In this document: piece by piece, positions 38,781-45,991 of the stretch
Layout: the number at the start of each line of letters is the position of its first letter
Numbering within the stretch: position 1 is the first letter of the stretch
Virus record (IMG/VR): IMGVR_UViG_3300021364_000042
Coordinates: 1 to 45,991 of that record
Length of the DNA stretch: 45,991 nucleotides
From: a virus
Strand: one strand, 5' to 3'
Translations under genes and position numbers: made by a program
Notes under the pieces: generated by a model
Database searches by the model: none
What the model saw: the letters and a program-made list of their open reading frames with translations, nothing else
What the model was told of the DNA's origin: nothing

Positions 38781-40904
38781 TCAGAAACAACCGTCTGGCA
38801 CTGGATACTCGAAAGAATCCATTGGGTAATCAATGATATTTATACCCCCTGTAGGACCGAAGTTGTATCCCGAGAAGTTGTTGGGATCGAAGGAGGGGAC
38901 AGGGATTGTGTTAATCGTAAAGTCAATTGGATTGACCGTTGGATTAAAGATTGTGGGGTCAACGCCAGGTGGAATGTCAATAGATCCACTATAAGGCACA
39001 ACCTGAATGGGTAGTCTTTCTGTATTATCGGGAGTATCAGAAATTGCCAGAGGTCCAACACAGACTTTACCTGTGCCATAATCAACAGTGCCCACTGTTG
39101 GGTTGAGAATCAATTCTGTCTCATCACGCTTAGTGACTAGCATCAGATTTCCCTTGCCATCATCTCTAATGTTGACAGGGACCAAGACTTCGGTGGAAAT
39201 GTTGGAATTAAAGCCAGGGGTAATGATTTGAGCACCAGTTGATTCGTCAAGTGCAAGGTTTACCAAGTCTTCGGTATAACCAGTTGCATAGAAGGTGCCA
39301 GACTTGACCACAGAGAATGAAGGGTCGCATTTTGTGCCACCGACGTTACCATCGGGATCTGTACCGTCTCCACCATTTCCTTTTCCATCAGAATTACCTG
39401 AATAATCCGATGGATCATAAATTCTGTTACCAAAGTCAAGACATTGAGTAAATACTTGTCCCCAAGTAAATTGATCCAGATTTTGACCCAAAGTAATCTG
39501 AGTTACGCTACCAGAAATGGATGTATCGCTGTTATCAATCACAGCACCAAATTTAGATCCGTCAATACGGTTATTAAAGCGGTTTGTTTGGCCTGCTTTG
39601 TTAAATTGGTCAATTGACTGCAACACTTTGGTGCCAAGTTGCGCTCCAGTGTTGGAAGTTGCGTTTCCGTCGTAGTAAACGTAAGATTTGGGAATAATGT
39701 AGTAAGAAGTGGGATCAACGATGACAGGCTCGATTGATGCAACTGCAAACTTCTTCAAATCATTCTTAATTTTCGCTTTTGTGCTCGCATTGAGTTTTGT
39801 GCCCGTCTTAGGGCGAATAGCGATAAAGACTTTACCGTAAATTGGAGGAGAAAGTCTCTCACCACCATATGCGGTGACTGCAGCCGCCTGTGGATATACC
39901 TCAGAGACGATGTGCTCATAATCATTCTCTGTCACAGCACGGTTTTGCGTTGCATACGCTCTAGGTGCTCTAAATTTGACGCTCAGACCCGTTTCGCGTT
40001 CTTCACCTTGCTGTGCTGCTTCCATGACAGTCAGTTTCATGCCTGAAGTAGGCAGCACGCGCCCATCAGAGTCAACAATGTTGCCAATGAAGCTAAATGA
40101 CTTGGATCCGTTTGCTGCTACGCCGTCAGTTTGCACATATTCCAGTCTAATGTACTCACCATCGATCAATTTGCGCCCCAAAACGCCATCACCGAAGATT
40201 AAACGGTATCTAAGGTCGTCAGTTTCCTCCAAATAGTAAATTCTGGAGTTTTCCGTTAACGCAGTAGCGTTATTTACCAAACTATAAGAGTCAGTTTCTG
40301 ACGATTGTGCATTTGGAGAGATATTAACGAAAAGAAGATCAGTGTCTACGTTTTCTGCGGGGATCAGAAACTCTTGTTCTTTCGTATAATCGACTGTATA
40401 GTTGTATGAGAGCAGATTTCCTTGATAAATGATGACATTATCAAAGACTGCCAGTCCAGTTGCGGAATCTACGGAGACTGTGATGTCTCTTGTGAGTGTA
40501 AATGCAAAAGAATCGAGTGCATTCTCCGCAACAAACACATCTCCCTTCTTCAAAGTTGCAAATTCTGGAAATGTGATGCCATTCAACGATATTTGCGTCT
40601 GTGCTTCGATCTTGACACACGCTTTAGGCGCTTTAATTGACCTAGGAGTGTAATTTAACTGCTTTGCAATGCGGACAATGTTGTCTCTGACGGTTGCAGT
40701 CTCAAGAAATGACTCATTCAGCGCCATATTAGCGTTGAATGCTGTATAATATGTGTTATAAGCGAGGATATCGATCAGGTACGATGCGCTACTTCCCTCA
40801 AAATCGTAATCCGAAAACTCTTTCCGAGTCCTGAGGTAAGATCTTATGGATTCTTTGATCTCAAAGAAGTCCAGAGACGTAAGTTGTGAGGGAATTGCTG
40901 ACAT
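38781..40904 (-). CDS. gp6: Baseplate wedge protein gp6
   Basis: A T4 gp6-family wedge subunit, 707 residues against 660 in T4. The N-terminal region is characteristic (LTSLDFFEIKESIRSYLRTR, ASYLIDILAYNTYYTAFNAN, MALNESFLETATVRDNIVRI). The mid-part carries YYLEETDDLRYRLIFGDGVLG and RAPRAYATQNRAVTENDYEH, followed by KVFIAIRPKTGTKLNASTKA, as in phage baseplate gpJ/gp6-type proteins. Near residues 497-525 there is a glycine/aspartate-rich linker (SGNSDGKGNGGDGTDPDGNV), and the C-terminal extension after it (about 180 residues) is proline- and asparagine-rich. The start is one base after the gp25 stop, with GAAGG as ribosome site. In T4, gp6 dimers with gp7 form the core of the wedge. Confidence 0.95.
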   Translation of the reverse strand: MSAIPSQLTSLDFFEIKESIRSYLRTRKEFSDYDFEGSSASYLIDILAYNTYYTAFNANMALNESFLETATVRDNIVRIAKQLNYTPRSIKAPKACVKIEAQTQISLNGITFPEFATLKKGDVFVAENALDSFAFTLTRDITVSVDSATGLAVFDNVIIYQGNLLSYNYTVDYTKEQEFLIPAENVDTDLLFVNISPNAQSSETDSYSLVNNATALTENSRIYYLEETDDLRYRLIFGDGVLGRKLIDGEYIRLEYVQTDGVAANGSKSFSFIGNIVDSDGRVLPTSGMKLTVMEAAQQGEERETGLSVKFRAPRAYATQNRAVTENDYEHIVSEVYPQAAAVTAYGGERLSPPIYGKVFIAIRPKTGTKLNASTKAKIKNDLKKFAVASIEPVIVDPTSYYIIPKSYVYYDGNATSNTGAQLGTKVLQSIDQFNKAGQTNRFNNRIDGSKFGAVIDNSDTSISGSVTQITLGQNLDQFTWGQVFTQCLDFGNRIYDPSDYSGNSDGKGNGGDGTDPDGNVGGTKCDPSFSVVKSGTFYATGYTEDLVNLALDESTGAQIITPGFNSNISTEVLVPVNIRDDGKGNLMLVTKRDETELILNPTVGTVDYGTGKVCVGPLAISDTPDNTERLPIQVVPYSGSIDIPPGVDPTIFNPTVNPIDFTINTIPVPSFDPNNFSGYNFGPTGGINIIDYPMDSFEYPVPDGCF

Positions 40905-40905
40905 T

Positions 40906-41319
40906 TTATGCCTTCTCTAAGAGAAACTCGATAGTTTGGACAACAGTTTCACCAACAATGGTATAATCAAGCTCAACTGCAATAGCATTTATATCAGAAT
41001 CATCGGTGAGAGTCACTTTTGTGACTTGTATTCTAGGTTCTAAGCGTTTTAAGCAGTTTCTAATTTCCCCTTCTATTTCGTCTGCACTAAAAACATCCCA
41101 AGGCTCAAACAAAAGACCCTTAATTCTAGATCCAATCGCAGGTTGGAAAGGTCTTTCACCAAGATCAGTCAATAAAAGGTTTCTAACAGCTTGCTTAATC
41201 GCATTTTCATTTTTAACTATGCCAAAATCGCCAGTAGATGGATTAGACTTGAAAGAAACTGACAAGTCTTTATATCCTCTACTGACGTATTTTTCAGATC
41301 TGAATCTGTAAGATGCCAT
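40906..41319 (-). CDS. gp25: Baseplate wedge protein gp25
   Basis: A gp25/GPW-family baseplate wedge protein of 137 residues, close to T4 gp25 (132). Typical motifs are present: AIKQAVRNLLLTDLGERPFQ, IGSRIKGLLFEPWD, and the EPR motif (CLKRLEPRIQVTKV). In T4, gp25 sits at the inner baseplate and its EPR motif contacts sheath and wedge partners. The start overlaps the upstream stop by one base (TAATG), with AAAGG six bases before it, so translation is probably coupled to the 62-residue gene. Confidence 0.96.
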   Translation of the reverse strand: MASYRFRSEKYVSRGYKDLSVSFKSNPSTGDFGIVKNENAIKQAVRNLLLTDLGERPFQPAIGSRIKGLLFEPWDVFSADEIEGEIRNCLKRLEPRIQVTKVTLTDDSDINAIAVELDYTIVGETVVQTIEFLLEKA

Positions 41320-41507
41320 TACATCCTTTCTACATAGTCGTCAAACCCATTTTTACCACCACACCATTTAGAAATACGATCACTGGGCGGATCGTTAGGG
41401 TGCTTACGCACTCTGTTGAGATATTTATCACTTCTGGGATCAGTTATAAGCGTCATCCCAGATTTAATGAATTCTTTTCCCTGATCGGGGATCGGATTGT
41501 TAGCCAT
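41319..41507 (-). CDS. Small conserved-looking protein (62 aa) before gp25
   Basis: I do not recognise the family. It is a basic small protein (MANNPIPDQGKEFIKSGMTL) with a proline-rich middle (RKHPNDPPSDRISKWC) and one cysteine. It has no membrane segment and no signal peptide. Its stop overlaps the gp25 start by one base, and a 68-base leader with a CTAAATA motif precedes it, which makes it the first gene of the gp25-gp6-giant unit. Tight coupling to gp25 supports it as a real gene and suggests a baseplate-related role, which the sequence alone does not show. Confidence 0.8.
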   Translation of the reverse strand: MANNPIPDQGKEFIKSGMTLITDPRSDKYLNRVRKHPNDPPSDRISKWCGGKNGFDDYVERM

Positions 41508-41540
41508 CTGTTTCTTGTTGGTAGTTGAAACAGAACTTTT

Positions 41541-41554
41541 ATAGCGGTTGCTAT
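41541..41554 (-). other. Short hairpin in the leader of the gp25 unit
   Basis: ATAGC, loop AACC, GCTAT forms a perfect 5-bp stem on either strand within the 68-base leader. No T-tract follows on the minus strand, so it is not a terminator. It would be in the 5' leader if the CTAAATA just upstream is used. The stem is short and may be chance. Confidence 0.25.
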
Positions 41555-41566
41555 CGCTTACTTATG

Positions 41567-41573
41567 TATTTAG
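41567..41573 (-). promoter_or_regulatory. Candidate late promoter of the gp25-gp6 unit (CTAAATA)
   Basis: CTAAATA on the minus strand lies just after the TGA of the 167-residue gene and 59 bases before the ATG at 41507. This is the longest leader among the candidate late promoters here. The position, at the head of the baseplate wedge genes, fits a late promoter. Confidence 0.45.
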
Positions 41574-41575
41574 TG

Positions 41576-42079
41576 TCACTCCCAGTGGTTATTGGGGCGC
41601 TCCCACCAATAATGTAGGTCTTCTTTACTGTCGTCATAATACATTCCGACGATATCAGAGGAAAACTTGCTTCCAATATTCTCGGCAAGTGCTACTGTAT
41701 AGTAATTTTTGGGTGTAAAATCATCCATTATCTTGGTAATCCAGGTGTAAGTGCCACCTCGGATGACTCCTGCCTCTATAAGGACAAAGTTTTCCCAATC
41801 TAAGACCCATTCTGCAAAGTTAAGACTAAAGTCAACCTGATATTTTTTGGGACTTTCGTCTGGAAAGTTGACATTTACTGCTTCAATATGAAAAATCTCC
41901 CCATCCATCGACAAAGCATGACTCAAATGCTGAGTGACAATGCTTGAATAGTCAGGGGAAACGCACAAGAAGCACGTTTTTGAAGGATGAATGTCAAGAT
42001 TTGCTTTTTTGATCTTGAAAATTAACTCTTGAATGAGAGCCATTTCCTTATCCTGACTGATGAAGAGGAGATCTCGCAT
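41576..42079 (-). CDS. Uncharacterised 167-aa protein, possibly phosphoribosyltransferase-like
   Basis: The N-terminal part alternates strands and helices (MRDLLFISQDKEMALIQELI, then KTCFLCVSPDYSSIVTQHLS). Residues about 107-121 read FVLIEAGVIRGGTYT, recalling the phosphoribosyltransferase PRPP loop (four hydrophobics, acidic pair, GGT). However, the second acidic residue is alanine, so the match is degenerate. The C-terminus is acidic and tryptophan-rich (DLHYWWERPNNHWE). It is unusual for an alpha/beta, enzyme-like protein to sit among baseplate genes. AGGAG about 10 bases upstream supports the start. It could equally be a non-enzymatic, Rossmann-like protein. The fold guess is weak; the gene itself is secure. 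Confidence 0.78.
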   Translation of the reverse strand: MRDLLFISQDKEMALIQELIFKIKKANLDIHPSKTCFLCVSPDYSSIVTQHLSHALSMDGEIFHIEAVNVNFPDESPKKYQVDFSLNFAEWVLDWENFVLIEAGVIRGGTYTWITKIMDDFTPKNYYTVALAENIGSKFSSDIVGMYYDDSKEDLHYWWERPNNHWE

Positions 42080-42082
42080 AAT

Positions 42083-42289
42083 TTACTGCTCCTGATACTT
42101 GAGGAATTCTCTAAATGTCATTTTCATCTCCCTTTCTGTCATGCCACAGTGCTTTGCGGCATGTGGGAGATTCATTGTTGCATGATAAAGTGCGTTGTTT
42201 GCTTCGTTTACCAGCTCGGGTGTGGTCTTGACCTTATCTTCCTTGACCACGATATTTTTTCTTTGCGTTATTTCGTGAGGTCGAGGCAT
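42083..42289 (-). CDS. Small helical protein (68 aa)
   Basis: An unrecognised, lysine-rich, mainly helical protein. The C-terminal half (ANNALYHATMNLPHAAKHCG, then MTEREMKMTFREFLKYQEQ) looks like a compact helical unit, possibly helix-turn-helix-like (the AAKHCGMTEREMKMTFREFL stretch), as in small DNA-binding or regulatory proteins; this is speculative. Its start overlaps the end of the 49-residue gene by 56 bases in another frame and has no clear ribosome site, so the true start could be further in, for example at the Met near residue 39. The stop is three bases before the next start. Confidence 0.7.
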   Translation of the reverse strand: MPRPHEITQRKNIVVKEDKVKTTPELVNEANNALYHATMNLPHAAKHCGMTEREMKMTFREFLKYQEQ

Positions 42290-42383
42290 ACTTTGTATTC
42301 TTAGATGATCCTTGGCGGGTGGTTTTGGGTTTGCCAGGCATGAAATTGGTGCCTGAGATACCGACTTTGCTTCGAGTTGCCAT
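42234..42383 (-). CDS. Short basic protein (49 aa)
   Basis: A complete ATG-to-TAA frame with a good ribosome site (GGAG, 4 bases before ATG) and a perfect TATAAT further upstream. The product is strongly basic, with many serine, threonine, lysine and arginine residues (MATRSKVGISGTNFMPGKPK, ending KKKYRGQGR), and is probably disordered, perhaps nucleic-acid or capsid/tail binding. It fills what would otherwise be a 134-base gap between the PAAR-like gene and the 68-residue gene and overlaps the latter by 56 bases. It is shorter than common ORF cut-offs, so it is easily missed. Function unknown. Confidence 0.72.
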   Translation of the reverse strand: MATRSKVGISGTNFMPGKPKTTRQGSSKNTKYASTSRNNAKKKYRGQGR

Positions 42384-42406
42384 TTTTCTCCATTGGGGAC
42401 CTACTA

Positions 42407-42434
42407 ATTATAGCAGATTTACTTCATGAGGCAA
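42407..42434 (-). promoter_or_regulatory. Sigma70-like promoter candidate
   Basis: TATAAT (42407-42412) with TTGCCT (42429-42434, four of six matches to TTGACA) at a 16-base spacing. It overlaps the end of the PAAR-like gene and lies 23 bases before the ATG of the 49-residue gene, which has a good ribosome site. This would allow host-type transcription of the small genes independently of the late promoters. Confidence 0.38.
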
Positions 42435-42957
42435 GCACAGTGGGGTGTCCAAAGGCAACAACTGACGAACAAGGGTAGGAGAAACCAGGAAATCCGATTC
42501 CGAGGGGGTCTAGGATGCGTGCAACAGGCAATTTGAGCGCAAAAACCGTCAAAGTTGTTGCCATAACGACTCTTGGGTGTCCAATAACACCCATATCTTC
42601 AACAGTTAGAGGACTACATGCGATAGGAGTAGGGATTGCACAGATACCTTTGCCGCAAGGACACAGATAAATGACAATATTTGTGCAAACTGAAGGGTGA
42701 TTGATGAAAGTATCGCCCATCAACATGATCGGAATCATGTTTACCAGCACAGTTGCCCTAAATGGGTTGATCGCTGTCAACGGAATTAGGGGCATAGGGG
42801 GCCACCAGCATGTAAAATTCTTAATAACGATGCTGTAGGGGATTGGAGGCGTCCCACAGACCTGTACAGAGTGGATAGCAGATGGTAAACAAAGTCCATG
42901 CCCTGAGCATGGCAGACCATTTAGTGATGCAACAGGTTTTAGAAATCCGTATGCCAT
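42424..42957 (-). CDS. PAAR-like tail spike-tip protein (177 aa)
   Basis: The sequence has the pattern of a PAAR protein: short hydrophobic beta stretches with glycine, proline and histidine turns and repeated G-x-P or GHP motifs (LNGLPCSGHGLC, VQVCGTPPIPYSI, GDTFINHPSVC, GVIGHPRVVM, VAFGHPTVLAS). PAAR domains cap the central spike of contractile tails (in T4, gp5.4 on gp5), often holding a metal ion through histidines and cysteine. Here several His and Cys are spread along the length, suggesting two PAAR-like halves. Its place near gp25 and gp6 fits a spike-tip role. The hydrophobic stretches should not be read as membrane segments. The start is two bases after the upstream stop. Confidence 0.72.
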   Translation of the reverse strand: MAYGFLKPVASLNGLPCSGHGLCLPSAIHSVQVCGTPPIPYSIVIKNFTCWWPPMPLIPLTAINPFRATVLVNMIPIMLMGDTFINHPSVCTNIVIYLCPCGKGICAIPTPIACSPLTVEDMGVIGHPRVVMATTLTVFALKLPVARILDPLGIGFPGFSYPCSSVVAFGHPTVLAS

Positions 42958-42959
42958 AG

Positions 42960-45900
42960 TTAAATAATGTCGTCGTTGATTGCGTTACCTGCTCTCCAGG
43001 AATTGAGACCATCACATTCGTCAAAGTATGGGTTACCCATATTCCTGATGGTCCTACCTAGAGCAAGGGTGCCACCAGTCAACCAGTTTCTAACTAGCAT
43101 GGTGCCATCATATGCTCCCATCTGCATAACTTTACCTACACCATCGCCATGATCGTAGATACGTTGAGGATCGACAGCAATAGATGCATCATTCACATTA
43201 TCTAGACCTGCAGAAGGAGGACCACCACCAAAAACAATAGACCATGTTGGATATGCTGATGTGCCAACGCAAGTAGAGCAGAAGGGATTTACTGCTCCAG
43301 TAGGTGTTGTATATCCATCAGGTTGCGTGCCCGTAGAGGGTCCTGTGATCTCCCAGAAACGCTCTCCAGGCATCCCGTTACCATTTACATCATATCCACA
43401 GTAAACGTTGAGGGGAGCGTCTGAGGGCGCTCCTGTGGCACGCACATACTTATCCCAACAGTCAGCGTTAGGCACATTATTGTCAGCAGGGTCAGGATTG
43501 CAATCCACAGTGAATGCAGTATATGAAGATGCTGTAGTGCCACCATAACTTGTAGTGGTAGATGTTGTCTCTCCAGAGTCTGGATCTGTAGATGATGTTG
43601 TTTCATCATCAGTCCATGACCATGATGTGCTACCAGAAGTGAGTCCACCACCAGTTAGGTTATCTCCCAACCAGAGCCTAAACTGCTCATACTCTGAGTA
43701 TCCACTACGGTTGTAGTCAAATGTATTTTCATCCAAACCTACAGGCACAAAGATAATGTCACTAGAGTTTGTTGGGTCGCGATAGCATCTACCATCAACA
43801 CCACTCTGTCTACAACTCCATGTTTTATATCCACCCGATACTTTTCTTGAGGGTGTCAGTCGAGGTTTGGGGAAAGATTCAAGGAAATTCATAAAGTCAG
43901 ATCCCATAGATCCGATAGTCTTACCTTCGATTTCCATAGAGACACGGAATGATGCTTCTTGCTGATCCGATGCACTATACTTGTAGACCAAATAACCGTA
44001 TGCTTTCTGCTCACCTGCCGCATCACCGCCTGCAGCAAGGTATGCACAGGGCATATCAAACCATCTTCTAATGTTATACAGTTTAGGTTGCGCTGTGGTG
44101 ATACAGTTTGATCCACCAAATGCACCATAGGCACTACTCATATCATCAATATAGGCATCTCCTTTGCGGAAAGCATCTGAGATTAGTCCACTAGAATCCT
44201 TAAACCACTTAGCAACGCCAGGGTTTATGGTTGTATATGTAAATAACGACTCCCAGTTAGCAGGGATTGATGACAAAGATCCAGATACAGGAATAGAAAT
44301 ACACTTTGAGGGGATATCAAAGCAAAACTTTGTCTCTGCTCCGTCTTCACGATCAGGCACACGCAGGTAAGTGTCGGTAACTGCGGTCTTTGGTCCTGCA
44401 GTTGCGGTAACAAATGAAGTCTGCATGAAGTTGTTGAATTGATTAAACTCCGCTGCAGGCATTGCATCCTTAAACTTATAAGCAAAGTCCGTGCCCATCT
44501 GTGTGATGGTCTCTCTTGTCTTTTCTTCTCCGCCCTCTGCGATGTCTGGTGACTTGTAGTCAAAGGTTTCAGGCTCAATAATCATCACTGTTGGTGGCTC
44601 TGCTTGGTTATATCCCGCACCACCATCAACAACACGGATACTCATGATCTCACCATCCTCGGTAAGCTCTGATACCTCTAGGATTGCTTTCTTGATTTTG
44701 ACTTTTTCTGCATTTTTATCTGAAGCAAAGGGTATTTGACCGATGTCTACGCCATAGTCTGTAAACGTATCGCGCACATTGTTGTCAATCTGATTAGATG
44801 AATCGGGAGTTAGGAAGGAAGTAGAGATTTCATTCTCTGGTGCCCGCACAACTCCGTCATGCATAAACCTAGATTTGTCTCCAGGAGAGAATGAATCCAA
44901 TACTCTAGGGTTAATTGCCTCAACAGTTGGATTCCTATATCCTCTACCACCGCCATGAACGATCACTTCTATAATCGATCCATTATTATCAATCACTGCT
45001 TCCGCACTTGCTTCATCAAGTGTGCGTGAAGGAATAAGTGCTCTGGGGTTAATCTCCACTGTGTAGTAAGAGATTTGCTTAGGGAATTCATAGACACCCG
45101 CAAACGCTCCCTTATTGGGGATACCATACCCAGCAAGGACAATAGCAGTCGCACCATCTGCAGAAGTAATAGTGCCATTGTATGTAAACTTATCGCCCAC
45201 TGCACCAGCATTGAGCTCAATCATCCCTGCTCTTAACTCATCACCAAAATAAACCACGGATCCGATGATCCAACCGTTGAGAGTATCGCCTCGTTTGAAA
45301 CTACCAGTGGTGGATGTATAGCGGAAGAGAATACGACGACTATCAGTATCGATATTTTGGAATGCTTCCTTTACACCATTGGTGCTGATGTCATTGATAC
45401 TGATGCGTGTCTTTGTTGTCTCCCAGGAATCTTCACGGATTTCATAGAAGTGAGAGTAGTAGTGATCGTTAGGCTCGCAACAGGGTCTAGATCTTCCTGT
45501 ATTCTCATCAGGGCATGTAGTGTTAGGACAGCATGGCACATCATTTAACGCATACTGAATGCCAAAGATCGGACCATTCCAAGGATATGATGTATCGTAA
45601 AGATAATAGTAATACTGTGAGTCGTAACTATCTTCAAATCCTAGGAAGCGTGGCACTGATCCTTTGATCGCACCATTCAGACCATATGCCCACTCAAAGT
45701 TTGCTTCTTCACTTAGCAACTCCGCATTGTCTGGATTGCCAAATCCAATCACACCAGGAGTTGATCCAGTTTTATAATATCCCCTACGAGAAAAAATGCT
45801 AAATGGATCAGTATTAAATTGATACCAACCAGTTTTATTTATGCATTGACCAGTAGGACCGATCTTTCCTATGTCTCTATATGTCTTCTTAGGAGCATTG

Positions 45901-45991
45901 GGATCTTCTGTATTATAAACATAGCATTCGATACCCTGATACTGCCACTCACCCTTCCTGGGTTTCTTGGAGGGTATAGGACCGCCTCCTA
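42960..45991 (-). CDS. Large virion structural protein, N-terminus cut by the window
   Basis: The frame is open from base 45991 to the TAA at 42960-42962 (1009 residues visible); its start lies outside the window. A GTG at 45752 is internal, because in-frame coding continues above it (for example ECYVYNTEDPNAPKKTYRDI and GWYQFNTDPFSIFSRRGYY). Features: a cysteine-rich loop (VPCCPNTTCPDENTGRSRPC) near 45500, GGxGY units (VHGGGRGYRNPTVEAINPR, VDGGAGYNQAEPPTVMII), a Ser/Thr-rich linker (TTSSTDPDSGETTSTTTSYG) near 43580 and further cysteines near the C-terminus (FCSTCVGTSAYP). I do not recognise a family. Context, directly before the PAAR-like gene, suggests a tail or baseplate protein. The cysteine pairs could be disulfide or metal sites. 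Confidence 0.85.
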   Translation of the reverse strand, partial: GGGPIPSKKPRKGEWQYQGIECYVYNTEDPNAPKKTYRDIGKIGPTGQCINKTGWYQFNTDPFSIFSRRGYYKTGSTPGVIGFGNPDNAELLSEEANFEWAYGLNGAIKGSVPRFLGFEDSYDSQYYYYLYDTSYPWNGPIFGIQYALNDVPCCPNTTCPDENTGRSRPCCEPNDHYYSHFYEIREDSWETTKTRISINDISTNGVKEAFQNIDTDSRRILFRYTSTTGSFKRGDTLNGWIIGSVVYFGDELRAGMIELNAGAVGDKFTYNGTITSADGATAIVLAGYGIPNKGAFAGVYEFPKQISYYTVEINPRALIPSRTLDEASAEAVIDNNGSIIEVIVHGGGRGYRNPTVEAINPRVLDSFSPGDKSRFMHDGVVRAPENEISTSFLTPDSSNQIDNNVRDTFTDYGVDIGQIPFASDKNAEKVKIKKAILEVSELTEDGEIMSIRVVDGGAGYNQAEPPTVMIIEPETFDYKSPDIAEGGEEKTRETITQMGTDFAYKFKDAMPAAEFNQFNNFMQTSFVTATAGPKTAVTDTYLRVPDREDGAETKFCFDIPSKCISIPVSGSLSSIPANWESLFTYTTINPGVAKWFKDSSGLISDAFRKGDAYIDDMSSAYGAFGGSNCITTAQPKLYNIRRWFDMPCAYLAAGGDAAGEQKAYGYLVYKYSASDQQEASFRVSMEIEGKTIGSMGSDFMNFLESFPKPRLTPSRKVSGGYKTWSCRQSGVDGRCYRDPTNSSDIIFVPVGLDENTFDYNRSGYSEYEQFRLWLGDNLTGGGLTSGSTSWSWTDDETTSSTDPDSGETTSTTTSYGGTTASSYTAFTVDCNPDPADNNVPNADCWDKYVRATGAPSDAPLNVYCGYDVNGNGMPGERFWEITGPSTGTQPDGYTTPTGAVNPFCSTCVGTSAYPTWSIVFGGGPPSAGLDNVNDASIAVDPQRIYDHGDGVGKVMQMGAYDGTMLVRNWLTGGTLALGRTIRNMGNPYFDECDGLNSWRAGNAINDDII

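Noticed and set aside
42424-42957. Integral membrane protein or holin
   Set aside because: The hydrophobic stretches are broken by regular Gly-Pro-His turns typical of PAAR proteins, and the gene sits among baseplate genes.
42960-45752. GTG at 45752 as the start of the right-edge gene
   Set aside because: The same frame continues without a stop to the window edge at 45991 with protein-like sequence, so the GTG is an internal valine codon.
45836-45842. ATAAATA motif as a promoter for the right-edge gene
   Set aside because: It lies inside the open coding frame (Ile-Asn-Lys codons), upstream of a GTG that is not a real start.
1-45991. tRNA genes, insertion sequences, integrase or attachment sites
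   Set aside because: Nearly all bases are within long structural genes; no cloverleaf, transposase or integrase motif was seen in the short gaps.

Overview
The window is a block of virion genes from a T4-like myovirus, most probably a marine cyanophage (Synechococcus or Prochlorococcus host). Three proteins identify the lineage: baseplate wedge gp25 (40906-41319), wedge gp6 (38781-40904) and wedge gp8 (11984-13519). The gp8 call rests mainly on its C-terminus, which lines up with the end of T4 gp8. The host is inferred from the style of the accessory structural proteins (DUF4815, YHYH, glycine-rich GGxGY repeats) and a moderate GC content judged by eye, not from a host gene. Every credible gene is on the minus strand, so transcription runs from high to low coordinates.

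Layout in transcription order: (1) a large structural protein entering from beyond the right edge (45991-42960); (2) a PAAR-like spike-tip candidate (42957-42424); (3) small genes of 49, 68, 167 and 62 residues (42383-41319), one of them shorter than usual ORF cut-offs and overlapping its neighbour; (4) gp25 and gp6; (5) a giant 6742-residue gene (38775-18547, 44% of the window) in the place that gene 7 occupies in T4; (6) three accessory structural genes: YHYH plus Ig-like (18530-16941), a protein with a gp9/gp10-like N-terminus and a C-terminal cupredoxin-like domain (16916-15432), and a GGxGY-repeat protein (15428-13554); (7) gp8; (8) a 2438-residue DUF4815 protein (11980-4664); (9) two small coiled-coil genes (4611-4130) followed by a clear rho-independent terminator (4100-4120); (10) a tail-fibre-like gene with an Mtd-type N-terminus that runs off the left edge (4044-1).

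The genes are packed tightly: most gaps are 1-35 bases, some stops and starts overlap, and no gene-free stretch exceeds about 85 bases. CTAAATA or ATAAATA motifs, resembling the T4 late-promoter octamer, occur at several of the few gaps. The module very probably encodes the baseplate wedge, spike tip and host-contact structures. The main points of interest are the giant mosaic protein with an uncharacterised cysteine-containing repeat family, the cupredoxin-like domain retaining a full set of apparent type-1 copper ligands in a gp10-like protein, and the spread of one GGxGY repeat unit through many genes, including an insertion inside gp8.
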